The notes: generated by a model from the sequence alone, not told the origin. A DNA stretch of 64,000 bases from Streptomyces sp. NBC_01353 (GCF_036237275.1 NZ_CP108352.1:7148501-7212500); one strand, 5' to 3'. Counted from the stretch's first letter, positions 15,439 through 24,381 are shown. Numbers and translations: made by a program.

Positions 15439-16794
15439 CTAAATCCGCTCCGGAACCGGGTTGCCCGCGGCGGCCACCGCACGCCGTACGGGTACCCGCG
15501 CGAGCAGTACGAAACCGGCCGCGAAGAAGATCACCAGAGAGATGATGGCATCCCGGTAGCTCCCGGTCAGCTGATACGCGAGACCGAACACCAGTGGCCC
15601 CAGCCAGCTGAGACCGCGGTCGCTCATCTCGTACGCCGAGAAGTACTCCGCCTCCTTGCCGCGCGGCACCAGATGGGAGAAGAGCGAGCGCGACAGCGCC
15701 TGGCTTCCGCCGAGGACGAGACCGATCGCCGCCGCGAGAAAGAAGAACGCCACCGGGGCGTCGGCCGGCAGGAAGTACCCGGCGGCCAGGATCAGCGTCC
15801 AGACCGCCAGCGAGCCGAGGATCACGCGCTTGGCGCCGTACGAACGCGCCATCCGCCCCATGCCGAGCGCTCCCGCGACCGCGAGCACCTGGACCAGCAG
15901 TACCGCTGTGATCAGCGTCGTCTGCTCGAGCCCCAGCTCCTCGGATCCGTAGATCGACGCCTGCGAGATCACGGTCTGTACGCCGTCGTTGTAGATGAGA
16001 TACGCGAGCAGGAACGACAGCGTCAGCGGGTGGCGGCGCATGTCCCGCAGCGTCGCCATCAGCTGTCGCCAGCCACCGCCGACCGCACCCTCGCCCTTCG
16101 GCTGGACGTGCCGGTCGCGCAGCCGCCGCAGCGGCACCAGCGTGAAGGCGCCCCACCACAGCCCGGCCGAGGCCAGACAGATCCGCACCGCCGCGCCCTC
16201 CGTGAGGCCGAACGACTCGTGCCCGGAATAAAGGATCAGGTTGAGGACGAGGACCAGGGCGCCCGAGGTGTAGCCGAAGGCCCAGCCGCGCGAGGAGACC
16301 GCGTCCCGTTCGTCCGGCTCGGCGATCTGCGGCAGATAGGCGTTGTAGAGCACCATCGACACCGCAAGTGAGGCGTTCGCCACGATGAGCAGGAACGCGC
16401 CCAGCAGATAGCGGTCGCCGCTCAGGAAGAACATCCCCGCCGTCGCCGCCGCGCCGGTGTACGCGGAGGCCGCGAGCAGTGGCTTCTTGCGGCCTGTACG
16501 GTCCGCCGCCGCGCCCACCAGCGGCATCACGAGGACCGCCACCAGGATCGAGACCGAGACGGCGTAGGCGAAGAGCGAGCCGGCCCGCACGGGTATGCCG
16601 AGGGGGTGGACGAAGCCGTCCGCGTCGGCCGCCGCCTTCGCGATCGAGGTCAGATAGGGGCCGAGGAACACGGTCACGACGCTCGTCGAGTACACCGAGC
16701 AGGCGAAGTCGTAGAAGTACCAGCCGCGCTGCTCGCGCCTGCGGTCGGCCGGATCGGCGGTGTGCCCCTCCGGCTCGGTGGTGTCGGCAGTCAC
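15439..16794 (-). CDS. MFS permease (UMF1/Atg22-like)
   Basis: A 451-residue polytopic membrane protein with about 12 hydrophobic helices. The N-terminal WYFYDFACSVYSTSVVTVF and the loop VGAAADRTGRKKPLLAAS place it in the UMF1/Atg22-like MFS branch. It probably exports or imports a small solute across the cytoplasmic membrane; the substrate is unknown. GTG 16794 has GAGGGGG at about 8 bp. Longer open frame upstream overlaps the GDPD gene and is shadow. It lies 41 bp downstream of the GDPD gene on the same strand, so these may form an operon. Confidence 0.85.
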   Translation of the reverse strand: MTADTTEPEGHTADPADRRREQRGWYFYDFACSVYSTSVVTVFLGPYLTSIAKAAADADGFVHPLGIPVRAGSLFAYAVSVSILVAVLVMPLVGAAADRTGRKKPLLAASAYTGAAATAGMFFLSGDRYLLGAFLLIVANASLAVSMVLYNAYLPQIAEPDERDAVSSRGWAFGYTSGALVLVLNLILYSGHESFGLTEGAAVRICLASAGLWWGAFTLVPLRRLRDRHVQPKGEGAVGGGWRQLMATLRDMRRHPLTLSFLLAYLIYNDGVQTVISQASIYGSEELGLEQTTLITAVLLVQVLAVAGALGMGRMARSYGAKRVILGSLAVWTLILAAGYFLPADAPVAFFFLAAAIGLVLGGSQALSRSLFSHLVPRGKEAEYFSAYEMSDRGLSWLGPLVFGLAYQLTGSYRDAIISLVIFFAAGFVLLARVPVRRAVAAAGNPVPERI

Positions 16795-16835
16795 GGCCGC
16801 GGCCCCCTCGTTCGTCCCCGTGGCGGGACGCGCGG

Positions 16836-17600
16836 TCAGATCCACGCGCCCCGAGCGGTCAGCACTGCACGCAGCGCCTCCAGATGATCGGTCATGATGC
16901 CATCCACCCCCAGGTCGAGGAGAGAGTTCATCCGCTCCGGATCGTTGACGGTCCACACATGCACCTGGAGGCCGCGGGCATGGGCCTCCCGCACGAAGCG
17001 GCGGTCGACGACCGGAATGCCGCCCTGGCTCGCCGGCACCTGTGCGGCGACCGCGCCCGCGCGCAGCGCCGCCGGGATGCCGAGCGAGCGCAGCCGCAGG
17101 CCGAGAACGCCCTTCACACCGTACGAGGTGGCGAGCCGCGGCCCCGCGAGGCGATGCGCCCGGGCCACCCGCCCCTCGGTGAAGGAGCCCACGCAGATCC
17201 GGTCCCACGCCCCGGTCCTGCGGATCAGGTCGACCAGCGGGACCAGCGAGGACTCGGCCTTCAGGTCCACGTTCCAGCGCGCCTCGGGGAACTCCTCCAG
17301 GAGCTCCTCGAAGAGCGGCAGCGGCTCCTTGCCGGCCACCCGCGCCTCGCGGACGGCGTCCCAGGGGAGATCCCGGATACGGCCCGCAGCGTCCGTGACC
17401 CGGTCGAGCGTCGAGTCGTGGAAGGCGACCAGCGCACCGTCCGCGGTGGTGTGCACATCGGTCTCGAAGTAGCGGTAACCGGCTGCCGTGGCCCGCCGGA
17501 AGGCGGCCGCGGTGTTCTCCAGGCCGTCCGCCGTGCCGCCGCGGTGGGCGAACGGAATGGGCGACGGGTGGTCGAGGTAGGGGTGGCGTACGCGAGTCAC
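16836..17600 (-). CDS. Glycerophosphodiester phosphodiesterase
   Basis: A 254-residue GDPD-family enzyme with the catalytic and metal motifs FAHRGGTADGLENT near residue 18, YFETDVHTTADG and VAFHDSTLDRVTDA. It hydrolyses glycerophosphodiesters to glycerol-3-phosphate and an alcohol. There is no signal peptide, so it acts in the cytosol. GTG 17600 overlaps the stop of the upstream YczE-like gene (17597-17599) in a GTGA junction, indicating translational coupling. It is in the normal size range for bacterial cytosolic GDPDs. Confidence 0.92.
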   Translation of the reverse strand: MTRVRHPYLDHPSPIPFAHRGGTADGLENTAAAFRRATAAGYRYFETDVHTTADGALVAFHDSTLDRVTDAAGRIRDLPWDAVREARVAGKEPLPLFEELLEEFPEARWNVDLKAESSLVPLVDLIRRTGAWDRICVGSFTEGRVARAHRLAGPRLATSYGVKGVLGLRLRSLGIPAALRAGAVAAQVPASQGGIPVVDRRFVREAHARGLQVHVWTVNDPERMNSLLDLGVDGIMTDHLEALRAVLTARGAWI

Positions 17601-18313
17601 CGCCGCAGTATCGCCTGCTCCGGTGTCCCGGAGGCGACCACGGTGCTGCTCACGTCCTTCTCGGCGATGGCGAACCTGCGCAGGAAGAACTGTGCGAGCG
17701 GGCCGATGCTCAGCGCGTAGAGGACGGTGCCGACGCCGACCGAGCCGCCGAGCAGGAAGCCGGTGGCGACCACCGCGACCTCGATGGCCGTGCGGACCAG
17801 GCGGATCGAGCGGCCGGTGAGCCGGTGCAGCCCGGTCATCAGACCGTCGCGGGGGCCGGGGCCGAACCGTGCTGCGATGTAGAGGCCGGTCGCCATGCCG
17901 TTGAGCACGATGCCGACGACCAGCAGGGCGGTCCGGGCGGCGAGGCCGTGGACCTCCGGCACCAGGGCGAGGGTTCCGTCCATCGCCACGCCGATCACGA
18001 AGACGTTCGAGATCGTGCCCAGACCCGGCTTCTGCCGGATCGGGATCCACAGGATCAGCACGATCGCCCCGACGAAGATCGAGACGACTCCGATGGTCAG
18101 TCCGGTCCGCTCGGCGAGGCCCTGGTGGAGGACGCCCCAGGGCTCCAGACCGAGCCCGCCGCGCACCAGAAGCGCCGAACTGATCCCGTACAGCGCCAGT
18201 CCGACATACAGCTGCGCGAGCCGACGGGTCAGATGACGACCGGTGAGCCGGCCGCGGAGGCCGGAGGCGATGGACAAGGTGGTGCTCCCTGTGGTGGTAG
18301 TGGACTGACTCAT
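17597..18313 (-). CDS. YczE/YitT-like integral membrane protein
   Basis: A 238-residue protein with five or six hydrophobic helices. It carries GGLGLEPWGVLHQGLAERTG near residue 55 and ARFGPGPRDGLMTGL, the GPRDG segment being typical of YczE/YyaS-like proteins. Function is unknown; roles in transport or signalling are proposed for relatives. Members of the family are often encoded divergently from a MocR-type regulator of the YczR group, exactly as seen here. ATG 18313 opens onto a 63-bp divergent region. It is followed by the overlapping GDPD gene. Confidence 0.87.
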   Translation of the reverse strand: MSQSTTTTGSTTLSIASGLRGRLTGRHLTRRLAQLYVGLALYGISSALLVRGGLGLEPWGVLHQGLAERTGLTIGVVSIFVGAIVLILWIPIRQKPGLGTISNVFVIGVAMDGTLALVPEVHGLAARTALLVVGIVLNGMATGLYIAARFGPGPRDGLMTGLHRLTGRSIRLVRTAIEVAVVATGFLLGGSVGVGTVLYALSIGPLAQFFLRRFAIAEKDVSSTVVASGTPEQAILRR

Positions 18314-18374
18314 GACACTCTGTGGCGGGGGATCCCATCCCAACCATGGCCAATTCGAGGAAGGTGGACTGACT
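18300..18374. promoter_or_regulatory. Direct repeat GTGGACTGACT flanking the yczE/mocR divergent region
   Basis: The 11-bp sequence occurs at 18300-18310, overlapping the first codons of the YczE-like gene, and at 18364-18374, just before the MocR start codon (64 bp apart). MocR regulators often bind direct repeats between divergent genes, so these are operator candidates. One could also be chance similarity around two starts. Confidence 0.35.
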
Positions 18375-18376
18375 TC

Positions 18377-19876
18377 ATGGCTCAGTGGACCTCGGCCGTC
18401 GGGCCGGCCCAGCTGGCACGGCAGCTCCAGGCACAGCAGCCGCGTCCCGCGGGACCCGGCGCGCGCAAGCCGCCCGCCTACCGAGCGCTGGCCGACGGCA
18501 TCCGCCTCCTCGTGCTCGAGGGCCGCGTGCCCGTGGCCGCCCGGCTGCCCGCCGAGCGGGAGCTCGCCGTGGCGCTCACCGTCAGCCGTACGACGGTCGC
18601 GGCCGCGTACGAGGCGCTGCGCGCCGAGGGCTTCCTGGAGTCCCGCCGCGGGGCCGGCAGCTGGACCGCCGTACCGGCCGGGAACCCGCTGCCCGCGCGC
18701 GGGCTCGAACCGCTGCCTCCGGAGTCGCTCGGGTCGATGATCGACCTCGGCTGCGCGGCGCTGCCCGCACCCGAGCCCTGGCTGACCCGGAGTGTCCAGG
18801 GGGCCCTGGAGGAGCTGCCGCCGTACGCCCACACGCACGGGGACTATCCGGCCGGCCTGCCCGCGCTGCGGCAGATGCTCGCCGACCGGTACACCGAGCG
18901 GGGCATCCCGACCATGCCCGAGCAGATCATGGTCACCACCGGCGCGATGGGCGCCATCGACGCCATCTGCCATCTCTTCGCCGGGCGCGGCGAGCGGATC
19001 GCCGTCGAGTCGCCCTCGTACGCCAACATCCTCCAGCTCATGCGCTCGGCCGGCGCCCGGCTCGTGCCTGTCGCGATGGCCGAGGGGCTCACCGGCTGGG
19101 ATCTGAACCGCTGGCGGCAGGTGCTGCGGGACGCGGCGCCGCGGCTCGCGTACGTCGTCGCCGACTTCCACAACCCGACGGGCGCCCTGGCCGACGAGGA
19201 CCAGCGACGGCAGCTCGTGGACGCGGCCCGCTCGGCCGGCACGGTCCTGGTCGTCGACGAGACGATGTCCGAACTGTTCCTGGACGACGGCCTGGAGATG
19301 CCCCGGCCCGTCTGCGCCTTCGACCCGGCGGGCGCGACGGTGCTCACGGTCGGCTCGGCGAGCAAGGCGTTCTGGGCGGGCATGAGGATCGGCTGGGTGC
19401 GGGCCGCGCCCGACGTGATCCGCTCCCTGGTGGCGGCGCGTGCCTACGCCGACCTGGGCACCCCCGTCCTGGAACAGCTCGGGGTCAACTGGCTGATGCG
19501 CACCGGGGGCTGGGAGCAGGCCGTCGACATCCGCCGCACCCAGGCGCGGGAGAACCGCGACGCGCTGGTGGCGGCGGTGCGGGCCGAGCTCCCGGAGTGG
19601 GAGTTCGAGGTCCCGCACGGCGGCCTGACGCTCTGGGTCCGTACGGGCGGCCTCTCGGGCTCGCGGATCGCCGAGGTCGGCGAGCGGGTGGGGGTGCGGG
19701 TCCCCTCGGGGCCGCGGTTCGGCGTGGACGGTGCCTTCGAGGGGTACGTCCGGCTCCCGTTCACGGTGGGCGGCCCGGTCGCGGTGGAAGCGGCGGCCCG
19801 GCTGGCGGCCGCGGCGCGGCTGGTGGAGTCGGGCGCGGGGGCGGGCGTGGAGCCCTCGCGGACGTTCGTGGCGTAG
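18377..19876 (+). CDS. MocR-type PLP-dependent transcriptional regulator (YczR-like)
   Basis: A 499-residue fusion of an N-terminal GntR winged helix (about 35-100; PAERELAVALTVSRTTVAAA) and a type-I aminotransferase-like domain. The PLP-binding core is VADFHNPTGALADE, VDETMSELF and VGSASKAFWAGMRIGW, with the Schiff-base Lys near residue 330. It is divergent from a YczE-like gene, the hallmark of the YczR subgroup, and probably controls it. GAGGAAGGTGG precedes ATG 18377. It ends at a 21-bp stem terminator opposite sffA. Confidence 0.92.
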   Translation: MAQWTSAVGPAQLARQLQAQQPRPAGPGARKPPAYRALADGIRLLVLEGRVPVAARLPAERELAVALTVSRTTVAAAYEALRAEGFLESRRGAGSWTAVPAGNPLPARGLEPLPPESLGSMIDLGCAALPAPEPWLTRSVQGALEELPPYAHTHGDYPAGLPALRQMLADRYTERGIPTMPEQIMVTTGAMGAIDAICHLFAGRGERIAVESPSYANILQLMRSAGARLVPVAMAEGLTGWDLNRWRQVLRDAAPRLAYVVADFHNPTGALADEDQRRQLVDAARSAGTVLVVDETMSELFLDDGLEMPRPVCAFDPAGATVLTVGSASKAFWAGMRIGWVRAAPDVIRSLVAARAYADLGTPVLEQLGVNWLMRTGGWEQAVDIRRTQARENRDALVAAVRAELPEWEFEVPHGGLTLWVRTGGLSGSRIAEVGERVGVRVPSGPRFGVDGAFEGYVRLPFTVGGPVAVEAAARLAAAARLVESGAGAGVEPSRTFVA

Positions 19877-19885
19877 GGAGTCCTA

Positions 19886-19932
19886 CGCCGGAGGGCGGGT
19901 ACGGACCGGGTGTCCGTACCCGCCCTCCGGCG
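19886..19932. terminator. Very long perfect stem-loop between mocR and sffA
   Basis: The arms 19886-19906 and 19912-19932 pair perfectly over 21 bp with a 5-nt loop (CGGGT). It sits between two convergent genes and should stop transcription from both sides. Confidence 0.92.
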
Positions 19933-19943
19933 TTCGTCCGGTG

Positions 19944-21578
19944 TCAGCCTTCCGCCGGGACCGGGGTGTGGCGCGGGGCCGGTCCCGGTTCGGGTGCGGC
20001 GGGCTTCGTCACGATGGCGGGGCCGGGGTCCGGCTCCGAGCCGGGAGCCGCCTCGACCGCAGTACCCGTGGCGGTCTGTCGCTCGGGCAGGAGCGCCAGG
20101 ACGGCCTGGCGGTGCGCCTCGCTCGTCGCGTCGTCGAACGGATCGGGCGTCGCCGGCACCTGGAGACGCAGGACCCGGCCGCTGCCGAGGCGGGCGTAGC
20201 CGCGGCCCGGCGGGACGACCGGGACCGGGGTGGTGTGCGGCCCGACGCCGAGGACCGACGCGATCTGGCCGGGGGAGGCAGGGCCGAGCACGACCCGGGC
20301 GCGGGTGTGCGTGCGCACCGTCTCGCCGAGCGTCTCCATGCTGTCGAACTGCTCCGCCACCACCACCGTGACGTGCGCGGCCCTGCCGTGCCGCAGCGGC
20401 ACCTGGAGCAGGTCCTGCGGGTCGGGCCGGCCGTCGGCCGCCGCCAGGTGGCCGAGGACGCTCGGGCGGTCGAGCAGGATCCACAGCGGGCGCCTGGTGT
20501 CGTCGGGCGCGGGGTGGCCCGCCTGGCGGGCCCGGTTCGCGGCGATCAGCCGCCGCTCGGTCTCGTGCGCCGCCCACTCCAGGCTCGCCAGCGCGCCGGC
20601 GAGACCGCACTCGACGCCCAGGACTCCGGCGCGGCCGGTCAGACAGGCGTACTCGCCGGTGCCGCTGCCCTCGACGATCAGCACGTCGCCGTGCGGCAGG
20701 GCCTGGAGCGCGATGGAGCGCAGGAGGGAGGTCGTGCCGCTGCCGGGCTGGCCGACGGCGAGCAGATGCGGCTCCGTGGAGCGCGGACCGGTGCGCCAGA
20801 CGACCGGGGGCGCGTCCTCCGCCCCGTCGGCGGCCTGCACCGGCACGGTCCGCTGAACGGCGTCGGCATCGGTGAAGCCGAGGACAGTCTCGCCCGGCAC
20901 GGTGACGAAGCGCTGGGCGGCGATCGTGGTCGGAAGGGGCGGCAGCACGCTCATGACGAGCTGGTTGCCCTCCTCGTCCCAGTCGAAGAGGTACTCGCGT
21001 CCGCGGCCCGACTTGGCGTGCAGCAGCTGCTCGATCCGGGCGCGGGCGGCGGGCTCACCGTCGGTGAAGTACGCGGGGTACTTGATCCGCAGGCGGGTGA
21101 GGCGCCCGCCGTCGTCGAAGGCGTGGTCCCCGAACGGGCCGGTCCAGTCGCCGCCGTGGGCGAAGAGCGGAGCCGGGTCCTCGGGGACGGAGAAGTACGG
21201 CACCAGTGCCTCGTAGAGGCCCTTGAGCCGCTCGATCTCGGCCTCGTCGGGCCCGGTCTTCACGACCGGGCGCTCGCGCCCCTTCCAGGCGGCGGCGCCC
21301 ATCACAGAGACGAGGGCGAGGAGCGGACCGTACGGGACGAGCGCGAGGACGAGGACGCAGGCCGCGACCAGGAGCAGCGTGGGACCGCGCCGCTCCTTCG
21401 GGGTCGCGGCCCACCTGGCACGCGCGGTCGCGGCCAGCTTCCGTAGACCACGCGTGATGGTGATCAGCGGATGGAGCACGTCGGTGGCGCTGTCGGCGGC
21501 CGTGCGCGCGATCTCTCGACTGCGAGCGATCCGGTCGCTGCCGCTGCTCAGAATGCGGGGGAGTGGTCGCCGGGCCAC
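19944..21578 (-). CDS. sffA: SffA, FtsK/SpoIIIE-like protein of sporulation septa
   Basis: A 544-residue protein with hydrophobic segments at about 65-95 and a cytosolic FtsK-like ATPase domain. The P-loop region reads GQPGSGTTSLLRS near residue 275, where the usual Lys is Thr; the Walker B-like strand is PLWILLDRPSVLG. In S. coelicolor SffA is targeted to sporulation septa by SmeA and affects chromosome segregation into spores. Gene order smeA-sffA on the same strand with a 37-bp gap matches that operon. The C-terminal 60 residues are Pro/Glu-rich. Confidence 0.88.
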   Translation of the reverse strand: MARRPLPRILSSGSDRIARSREIARTAADSATDVLHPLITITRGLRKLAATARARWAATPKERRGPTLLLVAACVLVLALVPYGPLLALVSVMGAAAWKGRERPVVKTGPDEAEIERLKGLYEALVPYFSVPEDPAPLFAHGGDWTGPFGDHAFDDGGRLTRLRIKYPAYFTDGEPAARARIEQLLHAKSGRGREYLFDWDEEGNQLVMSVLPPLPTTIAAQRFVTVPGETVLGFTDADAVQRTVPVQAADGAEDAPPVVWRTGPRSTEPHLLAVGQPGSGTTSLLRSIALQALPHGDVLIVEGSGTGEYACLTGRAGVLGVECGLAGALASLEWAAHETERRLIAANRARQAGHPAPDDTRRPLWILLDRPSVLGHLAAADGRPDPQDLLQVPLRHGRAAHVTVVVAEQFDSMETLGETVRTHTRARVVLGPASPGQIASVLGVGPHTTPVPVVPPGRGYARLGSGRVLRLQVPATPDPFDDATSEAHRQAVLALLPERQTATGTAVEAAPGSEPDPGPAIVTKPAAPEPGPAPRHTPVPAEG

Positions 21579-21615
21579 GTCGTACTCCTGGAGTTGTGGA
21601 AGGGGTTGTGGGGCG

Positions 21616-21810
21616 TCAGAACTTGATCCCGCCCAAGAGGCTGGCGAGGCTCTGTCCGCCTGCGGTGATGCTCGGGGCGATGGCGGTGCCCGCGAGGTAG
21701 AAGCCGAAGAGGGAGCTGACGAGGGCGTGGGACGCCTTCATGCCGTCCTTCTTGAAGAACAGGAAGCAGATGATGCCGAGCAGGACCACGCCTGAGATGG
21801 ACAGGATCAT
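21616..21810 (-). CDS. smeA: SmeA, small sporulation membrane protein
   Basis: A 64-residue protein made of two hydrophobic helices (ILSISGVVLLGIICFLFF and ALVSSLFGFYLAGTAIAP) joined by KKDGMKASH. This size and the linkage to an FtsK-like gene match SmeA of S. coelicolor, which localises to sporulation septa and recruits SffA. GGAGAA lies 7 bp before ATG 21810. Upstream DNA (21830-21920) is AT-richer than the surroundings and should carry the developmental promoter; I could not identify a WhiA- or WhiG-type box with confidence. Confidence 0.92.
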   Translation of the reverse strand: MILSISGVVLLGIICFLFFKKDGMKASHALVSSLFGFYLAGTAIAPSITAGGQSLASLLGGIKF

Positions 21811-22114
21811 GAGGGGTTCTCCTGGTTGAGGGGACAGTCACCATGAGTCCTTCCAGGTTCACAGGAAGTATCTATGCGATTAAAGGTGCATATGGGTGAA
21901 ACATGGGCGATTTCACTTGACTGGCGGAGGTGGAGGGCGCGCCCGAGTGGCGAAATGCCCGGAGCGCGCTAGGTGATCTTTGCCGTGGACGCGCCCGGTC
22001 ATGTCGCGGGACGGGCAGTACCCTGTCGATTCACTCGTACGGCCTTGGTCGCCGTGCGCAGGCCACCCGCACGGGAACCGACGTGCGCGACGGAATGGAA
22101 GGCGGACACGTCCG

Positions 22115-22507
22115 ATGAGCGAGACTCCGGACCCCGAGGTCATCGAGCTGGCGAGCAAGGTCTTCGACCTCGCGCGGACGGGCGACGCCGAGACCCTGGC
22201 CGCCTATGTCGACGCGGGCGTCCCCGCCGATCTCACCAACGACAGGGGCGACTCCCTCGTCATGCTCGCCGCCTACCACGGGCACGCGGAGGCGGTCACC
22301 GCACTGCTGGCCCGGGGCGCCGACTCGGACCGTGCCAACGACCGCGGCCAGACCCCGCTCGCCGGTGCGGTCTTCAAGGGCGAGGACGCCGTCGTCCGCG
22401 CGCTGCTCGCCGGCGGCGCAAATCCGGAAGCGGGGACTCCGTCTGCCGTGGATACTGCTCGGATGTTTGGGAAGACAGAACTCCTGGAGCTGTTCGACGC
22501 CCGGTGA
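22115..22507 (+). CDS. Ankyrin-repeat protein
   Basis: A 130-residue protein with ankyrin repeats: DRGDSLVMLAAYHGHAEAV, then DRGQTPLAGAVFKGEDAVV, plus partial repeats at each end. It has no signal or membrane segment and so is probably a cytosolic protein-interaction module. ATG 22115 is preceded by GGAAGGCGG somewhat far upstream. It is divergent from smeA across about 300 bp and is followed by a Cys-rich mini-ORF. No partner is evident. Confidence 0.9.
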   Translation: MSETPDPEVIELASKVFDLARTGDAETLAAYVDAGVPADLTNDRGDSLVMLAAYHGHAEAVTALLARGADSDRANDRGQTPLAGAVFKGEDAVVRALLAGGANPEAGTPSAVDTARMFGKTELLELFDAR

Positions 22508-22633
22508 AGATCCGGGTGAACGGGCACTGAACCCCAGGTGAGAGCGGTGTCGTAAATGTGGTCGCGGTGGCGAAATGGCTGGGTCATCATGACGTCGGGC
22601 CCGCAACGGGCCACCGACGAGAGGCAGAGGAAG

Positions 22634-22690
22634 ATGGTCAACACCAAGCGAAGGACGACGGGCGGCCGAACATGTTGCTGCGCGGCCTAG
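22634..22690 (+). CDS. 18-residue mini-ORF with three consecutive Cys codons
   Basis: ATG at 22634 with AGAGG-type sequence just upstream opens an 18-codon ORF reading MVNTKRRTTGGRTCCCAA and a TAG stop. Three adjacent Cys codons (TGT TGC TGC) lie five codons from the end. A stem GGCCCG/CGGGCC (about 22597-22612) precedes it, and the HEAT-repeat gene begins 59 bp after its stop. It has the look of a leader peptide or translational attenuator sensing cysteine, but it could equally be an independent peptide. I cannot confirm conservation. Confidence 0.45.
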   Translation: MVNTKRRTTGGRTCCCAA

Positions 22691-22749
22691 GCGATCACCA
22701 GTCCCCGGTACTCCCGGTCGTGTCGACAGCTTGATGTGAGGCATCTTCC

Positions 22750-24165
22750 ATGTTCGAACCAGTCATAGCGCCGAGCGGCACCCTGCTCGGCCTGCTGCAG
22801 AGGGGCCGCGGCGACGGCACTCTGCACGCGCTCGCCGCGCCACGTGCCGAGGCCCTCGCGGCCCTCAACCACTGCGTTCTCAGCGACCCCCGCCAGGACT
22901 GGCAGGTCGAGAACCGCTCCCTCTACTACGCACGCCTGTACCTCGACCTGCACGGCGGGCTCACGGAGATCGAGACCCACCTCTTCGGTGCCGAGGACCA
23001 CTTCGACACCGAGGAGAACAGGACCGGGCTCGCGCTCGCCGTCCTCGGGCATCTCGCCTCCTACGGCCGCCAGGACGCCCTGGTGCTGCTCCGGCGGTAC
23101 GCCGCGACCGGCACCAACTGGGCCTGGGCCCTCGACGAGCTCGCCCTGCGCGACGACGACGCCGGACTGCGCTCGCTCGCCGCCCCGGTCCTCGCCCGCT
23201 TCGCGGCCACCCCGGAGGGCGACGCCGAACTGGCGAGCGTCGTACGGGACGCCTTCGAGCCCCGGCCGTGGCGGTTGTGGGCCGAGGATCAGCGGGACGC
23301 CGTCGGCGCCCGGGTCAGGGCGGCCCAGGAACAGGGCTCCTTCGACCGCTGGCAGCGCCAGATGCGACCGAGCGGCCCCCGGCCCGGCTGGAGCGTCCAG
23401 GCGGTCTTCGACTGGGCCCAGGAAGGCCTGGAGCGCGGCGCGGTGCTGCACGGCCCCGCCGCCCGCTGCCTGACCGCCGTCGCCGGTCCCGAGGACCGGC
23501 CGGCCATCGTCGAAGCCGCCCGCAGCGGACCCGACGGCGCGCGCTGCGCCGCCCTCCACTACCTCGCCGAATCACGTGACCCCTCCGTGCTCGACCTCAT
23601 CGAGGCCGCCGCCGGCAGCGACTCCCGTACCGTCGCCGAAGCCGCCGTCTCCGCGTTCGAGCGCATGTGCGGCGAGCCCGCCGTCGACCGCGCCCGCGGC
23701 TGGGTCCACCGGCCCGACGCGCTCGGTGCGGCCGCCGCCGGAGTCCTCGCCTGCCGCGGCGGCGCCCAGGACGCCCTGCTCGTCCTCGGCGCACTGCGCG
23801 AGACGGTCCGGGCCGAAGGCCCCGACGCGACCGCCCTCTACACCCTCGTCGACGGCTCCGGCCGCCTCGGCATCGCCTGCGCCGCCCCCGTGCTGCGCCA
23901 CGTCTACCGAGAGACGGCCTCCTCCCAACTGCGCGGCCGCACGGCCCGCGCCCTCGCGGCAACGGACCCGACCTTCCCGACGGGTTTCGCCGTCGAATGC
24001 CTCTGGGACTGCGAGGAGACCACGCGCGAGGTCGCGGCGCTGCACGCCGAGACCGGTGACGTACGAGTCGCGGAGCGACTGCGCCGCCTGGCGGCCGACC
24101 CGGCCGAGGAGGCGGAGGTCCAGACGGCGGTCCGCAACCGGATAGGGCCCGACCTGCAGGTCTGA
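22750..24165 (+). CDS. HEAT-repeat (PBS lyase-like) protein
   Basis: A 471-residue all-alpha protein. The C-terminal two thirds hold HEAT/PBS-lyase-like repeats (ARCAALHYLAESRDPSVLD, AVSAFERMCGEPAVDRARG, RTARALAATDPTFPTG). The N-terminal third is helical with YYARLYLDLHGGLTEIETHL. It has no catalytic motif and is probably a scaffold or regulatory partner in the cytosol. There is no good Shine-Dalgarno before ATG 22750 (GTGAGGCATCTTCC), which may make it dependent on the mini-ORF upstream. It ends at a stem-loop terminator at 24196. Confidence 0.85.
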   Translation: MFEPVIAPSGTLLGLLQRGRGDGTLHALAAPRAEALAALNHCVLSDPRQDWQVENRSLYYARLYLDLHGGLTEIETHLFGAEDHFDTEENRTGLALAVLGHLASYGRQDALVLLRRYAATGTNWAWALDELALRDDDAGLRSLAAPVLARFAATPEGDAELASVVRDAFEPRPWRLWAEDQRDAVGARVRAAQEQGSFDRWQRQMRPSGPRPGWSVQAVFDWAQEGLERGAVLHGPAARCLTAVAGPEDRPAIVEAARSGPDGARCAALHYLAESRDPSVLDLIEAAAGSDSRTVAEAAVSAFERMCGEPAVDRARGWVHRPDALGAAAAGVLACRGGAQDALLVLGALRETVRAEGPDATALYTLVDGSGRLGIACAAPVLRHVYRETASSQLRGRTARALAATDPTFPTGFAVECLWDCEETTREVAALHAETGDVRVAERLRRLAADPAEEAEVQTAVRNRIGPDLQV

Positions 24166-24195
24166 GCGGGGCCGTGCGCCGTCTGAGTGGCGGCC

Positions 24196-24233
24196 GAGCG
24201 GGCGCCCGGCCTGTCCGAGTGAGGCGCCCGCTC
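24196..24233 (+). terminator. Stem-loop terminator after the HEAT-repeat gene
   Basis: GAGCGGGCGCC (24196-24206) pairs perfectly with GGCGCCCGCTC (24223-24233) around a 16-nt loop, 30 bp after the stop codon. It separates the HEAT gene from the glycosyltransferase operon. Confidence 0.75.
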
Positions 24234-24381
24234 CGTCGGAGGGCGCCCGCCCCCGTCGCATCCGAGGGTGGCGCGGGGCCCGGGGCCGTTGGGGCTCGGC
24301 GGGGCAAACGCTCATGGGACGTTCCCCGCGCGTCCAGATCAACGTCGGCGGGAACACGCCGGGCGCGACGACAACACCGGT

